A DNA stretch of 7,401 nt from Candidatus Kaiserbacteria bacterium RIFCSPLOWO2_02_FULL_54_13 (GTDB lineage Bacteria; Patescibacteriota; Minisyncoccia; Phycocordibacterales; Phycocordibacteraceae). The stretch covers positions 1,305 to 8,705 of the forward strand of contig MFMI01000027.1 of assembly GCA_001783465.1 (NCBI GenBank), given 5' to 3'. Below the pieces are notes generated by a model. It was not told the DNA's origin. It ran no database searches and saw only the letters and a program-made list of their open reading frames with translations. Below are positions 5,509 to 7,401 of the stretch, piece after piece; within the stretch, counting starts at the first letter, position 1, and the number at the start of each line of letters is the position of its first letter. The position numbers were made by a program, and so were the translations under genes.

Positions 5509-5910
5509 ATGGATGTGAAATCAAGCCAGCCCGTTCCTTGGATTTTCTGGATCCTACTTGTCTCAGTTATTTTTGTTGTTGGACAAACTTTATATGTACA
5601 GACCTTTTCGAAAGATTATTTTTTCTTTGTCGAGGCTCCCTGCGACCCAGCTGTAAATGAATGTTACGTCCGTGACTGTAGCATTCTCGACGAGTGCCCA
5701 CCAAATGATCTGGCCACCTTTCGCACTTTTCAACTCCCCGCTTCACGGTTCGAGTACTGCTCGGATAATTCTTGCCTAAATATTTGTCCTTCAGAGACAT
5801 ATTTTTGCGAAGAACTGCCATGCTCTGACCAAGAGGATTACTCGTGCGAAGGCCCAAAGGAGACAGAAACAACGACTGAAGATTCTGAAATGCCAGCGTC
5901 TGAAATATGA
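5509..5910 (+). CDS. Cysteine-rich membrane-anchored exported protein, unknown family
   Basis: A 133-residue protein that I do not recognise. It has a short N-terminus (MDVKSSQPVP), one membrane segment at about 11-30 (WIFWILLVSVIFVVGQTLYV) and then an acidic domain outside the membrane. That domain holds ten cysteines (45, 52, 57, 63, 84, 89, 93, 100, 105, 113), an even number that could form five disulfides. The tail (114-133, GPKETETTTEDSEMPASEI) is Thr/Glu-rich and probably disordered. The membrane segment is probably an uncleaved anchor, since no signal-peptidase or lipobox site is clear. The frame is open back to an ATG at 5452, but that lies inside the terminator stem. The ATG at 5509 fits the -10 element and the protein. 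Its TGA overlaps the next gene's ATG (ATGA), so the two are translationally coupled. Confidence 0.85.
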   Translation: MDVKSSQPVPWIFWILLVSVIFVVGQTLYVQTFSKDYFFFVEAPCDPAVNECYVRDCSILDECPPNDLATFRTFQLPASRFEYCSDNSCLNICPSETYFCEELPCSDQEDYSCEGPKETETTTEDSEMPASEI

Positions 5911-6746
5911 CAAAAACTAAAGAACAAATGCAGTTCCCTTCCATTGTGAAAAATTCTTTGAATGGAGTAGTATCATTTCGGACATTTGATTCGCTATATA
6001 CGGAACCAAGAATGGCGCTTTGGGAATTACAACAACGCAGGAAAGAAGTTGCTCTTAAAAATTTCGTGCACAAACATCTTGGCGCATTTGCTGGTAAGAT
6101 TCTTGAGGAATTTAATCGACCTCGTGCGGTTCTCTTCCGACAGATTGCATCACCAACGCACGAGACCATTCGTTTTCTTAAACTTGCCAAACAAATGAAA
6201 CTCAAACCATTAATTTTGGAATATTACGAGGACAAATTTGTGAGTGCGGAAAATCGCTCTAAACGAGCATTATGTAAAATGCCAATTTATCAATACACCG
6301 GTTTAGACGGCAGAGATATGGTGGAATATGAGACGGTTTGTGATTTCAATATTTCGACAGGGAAAAAATTTAAGGAGGTGGTTTGTTTGAATGGCGAGCA
6401 GCTTATCCCTTTTCACCACCGTCTGTTTCGGATAGGTACAGGACTCAATCCAAAAACGTATTCCTTTGATGCCTCGCACTGGTTTAAGTCGGTTGGTAAA
6501 AATGCCGGGGAATATTATGAGCATTTACTCGCTCTCTTTATTCGAGATGGAATTCTTTTTGAAAATTTCATACCACTCCGATCAGAAAGTGCGTTTACAA
6601 AAAAGATCGTTCTTCCAGCATTTGAAAAGCTTATCAGTACATACGGAGTTAAGCCGCTAATCATCCGTCTTTTATCGGACAACGAAGAGATGCGCCGTTT
6701 TTGGGATGCCTATCCACGCAAGATTAAAAAACATATATGGACATAA
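5907..6746 (+). CDS. Hypothetical soluble protein, 279 residues, unknown family
   Basis: I do not recognise this protein and name no function. No signal peptide or membrane segment is visible, so it is probably cytoplasmic. It is basic and mixed alpha/beta in character. Stretches that look structured and possibly conserved are KPLILEYYEDKFVSAENRSKRALCKMPIYQY (100-130), CDFNISTGKKFKEVVCLNGEQLIPFHHRLF (145-174) and AGEYYEHLLALFIRDGILFENFIPL (200-224). The histidine pair FHHRLF and the acidic/aromatic YYED would be the first residues to test for a catalytic role. It starts in a 4-base overlap with the cysteine-rich protein gene and ends 10 bases inside the next one, so the three are very likely one transcript. 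The gene is clearly AT-rich (30% GC over 6181-6240, against 67% over 3061-3120 in hss). Confidence 0.85.
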   Translation: MTKTKEQMQFPSIVKNSLNGVVSFRTFDSLYTEPRMALWELQQRRKEVALKNFVHKHLGAFAGKILEEFNRPRAVLFRQIASPTHETIRFLKLAKQMKLKPLILEYYEDKFVSAENRSKRALCKMPIYQYTGLDGRDMVEYETVCDFNISTGKKFKEVVCLNGEQLIPFHHRLFRIGTGLNPKTYSFDASHWFKSVGKNAGEYYEHLLALFIRDGILFENFIPLRSESAFTKKIVLPAFEKLISTYGVKPLIIRLLSDNEEMRRFWDAYPRKIKKHIWT

Positions 6747-7401
6747 ATACTTGCTTCGCAACCACTTTCGATGTTCGAACTCTCGCTTTGTACGCGAATA
6801 TCGTCCCTGCGCTAACAAGCATCATTCTTGCTGGTTTCGTGCTTAGGAGCGCAGTTGACCGTTCAAAAGTGTATATGTTTGCCGGCTTCGTCGGCGTCTT
6901 TTCTCTATGGCTTCTTGCAAATAGTGTCTTGTGGACCTCAAATGATTATTATCTGGTCGCGGGGCTTTGGACACCGCTCGCCTATGTAGAACTCCTTTTC
7001 TTCCTCCTTCTCTTCTGCTTTTTCTACCTTGATGTCTTCTCCGTTATACCGCGTTGGTTAAGCGCGCTCGTACTGGTCACGACGGCAGTCTCATTTGTTA
7101 TTAACGTTTTAGGAGGTGCGAGCGCAGGTTTTGATCAGGCGTGGTGCAACATGTATAACAGCGAGTTCCTCAACAACTACAATCTTGGCGTAGAGATCGT
7201 CATCTTGCTTGCGATATTAGGCCTCGGCACCTACCGGGTCCTTAAGCTGAAAGAGAAGAAGGATGAACAGATCCGGCTCACGATGATCACGAGTTCCATC
7301 GTGCTCTTCATGGGCATATTCTCCGGTTCGGAATATGTCTCGGCCAATAGCACGGTGTATCTCGCGGAGCTCTACGCCCTGTTTTTCCTGCCAATCTTCA
7401 T
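6737..7401 (+). CDS. Polytopic membrane protein, likely 7TM sensor domain of a histidine kinase (cut by right edge)
   Basis: The frame opens at the ATG at 6737, overlapping the upstream gene by 10 bases, and stays open to the edge (221 codons). Hydrophobic segments lie at about 18-37, 46-66, 74-100, 106-125, 149-168, 183-200 and 206-221+, giving seven with the last one truncated. The short charged linker KLKEKKDEQIR (170-180) separates the fifth and sixth. This pattern, together with the closing ELYALFFLPIF, resembles the N-terminal 7TM region found before HisKA/HATPase domains in CPR sensor kinases. The kinase part would lie beyond the edge, so the identification rests on topology and recalled resemblance. 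There is no ribosome site; translation is probably coupled to the upstream gene. GC content is back to about 50% here. Confidence 0.6.
   Translation, partial: MDINTCFATTFDVRTLALYANIVPALTSIILAGFVLRSAVDRSKVYMFAGFVGVFSLWLLANSVLWTSNDYYLVAGLWTPLAYVELLFFLLLFCFFYLDVFSVIPRWLSALVLVTTAVSFVINVLGGASAGFDQAWCNMYNSEFLNNYNLGVEIVILLAILGLGTYRVLKLKEKKDEQIRLTMITSSIVLFMGIFSGSEYVSANSTVYLAELYALFFLPIF

Noticed and set aside
6371..6404. Perfect anti-Shine-Dalgarno match (TAAGGAGGTG) inside the 5907 gene, with an ATG 11 bases after it
   Set aside because: The out-of-frame frame it would open encodes only about 14 residues, and the bases are explained by Lys-Glu-Val codons. A similar AGGAGGTG at 7111-7118 has no suitable start.

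Overview
The window looks like a compact, GC-rich bacterial chromosome segment, most likely from a Patescibacteria/CPR (Parcubacteria-like) genome. The pointers are tight packing with ATGA start/stop overlaps, a DoxX-type membrane protein, a probable 7TM sensor-kinase N-terminus, several small proteins of no recognisable family, and short palindromes sitting in frame inside conserved enzymes (one reads CLPAGR, a string I associate from memory with CPR proteins). This placement is an inference; no rRNA or other marker gene is present.

Layout. Positions 1-2580 (minus strand) hold a two-gene operon: a type-2 (MOFRL) glycerate 2-kinase followed, with a 4-base overlap, by phosphoenolpyruvate synthase, which runs off the left edge just before its catalytic-histidine region. 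Both act around the 2-phosphoglycerate/PEP/pyruvate node. Each contains a near-perfect or perfect palindrome read in frame (632-651 and 1800-1828). A 131-base divergent spacer (2581-2711) carries a sigma70-like promoter facing right, towards a complete homospermidine synthase (2712-4127). This meets tail-to-tail, 3 bases apart, a minus-strand DoxX/DoxD-like membrane protein (4131-4688).

From 4689 the style changes. A 160-base spacer carries a strong extended -10 promoter and a strong ribosome binding site for a 197-residue membrane protein of unknown family (4849-5442). That gene ends in a textbook rho-independent terminator, so it is a self-contained transcription unit. Three overlapping plus-strand genes follow: a cysteine-rich, membrane-anchored exported protein (5509-5910), a 279-residue soluble protein of unknown family (5907-6746), and a polytopic membrane protein cut by the right edge that resembles the 7TM sensor region of CPR histidine kinases (6737-7401). 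The first two are visibly AT-richer than the rest. The first appears to be transcribed from an extended -10 element so close to its ATG that the mRNA would be leaderless.

The left half is ordinary carbon and polyamine metabolism. The observations most worth a second look are the two in-frame palindromes, the three-armed inverted repeat at the start of the 4849 gene, and the unexplained three-gene cluster at the right end. No tRNA, rRNA, CRISPR array, transposase or phage gene was seen.
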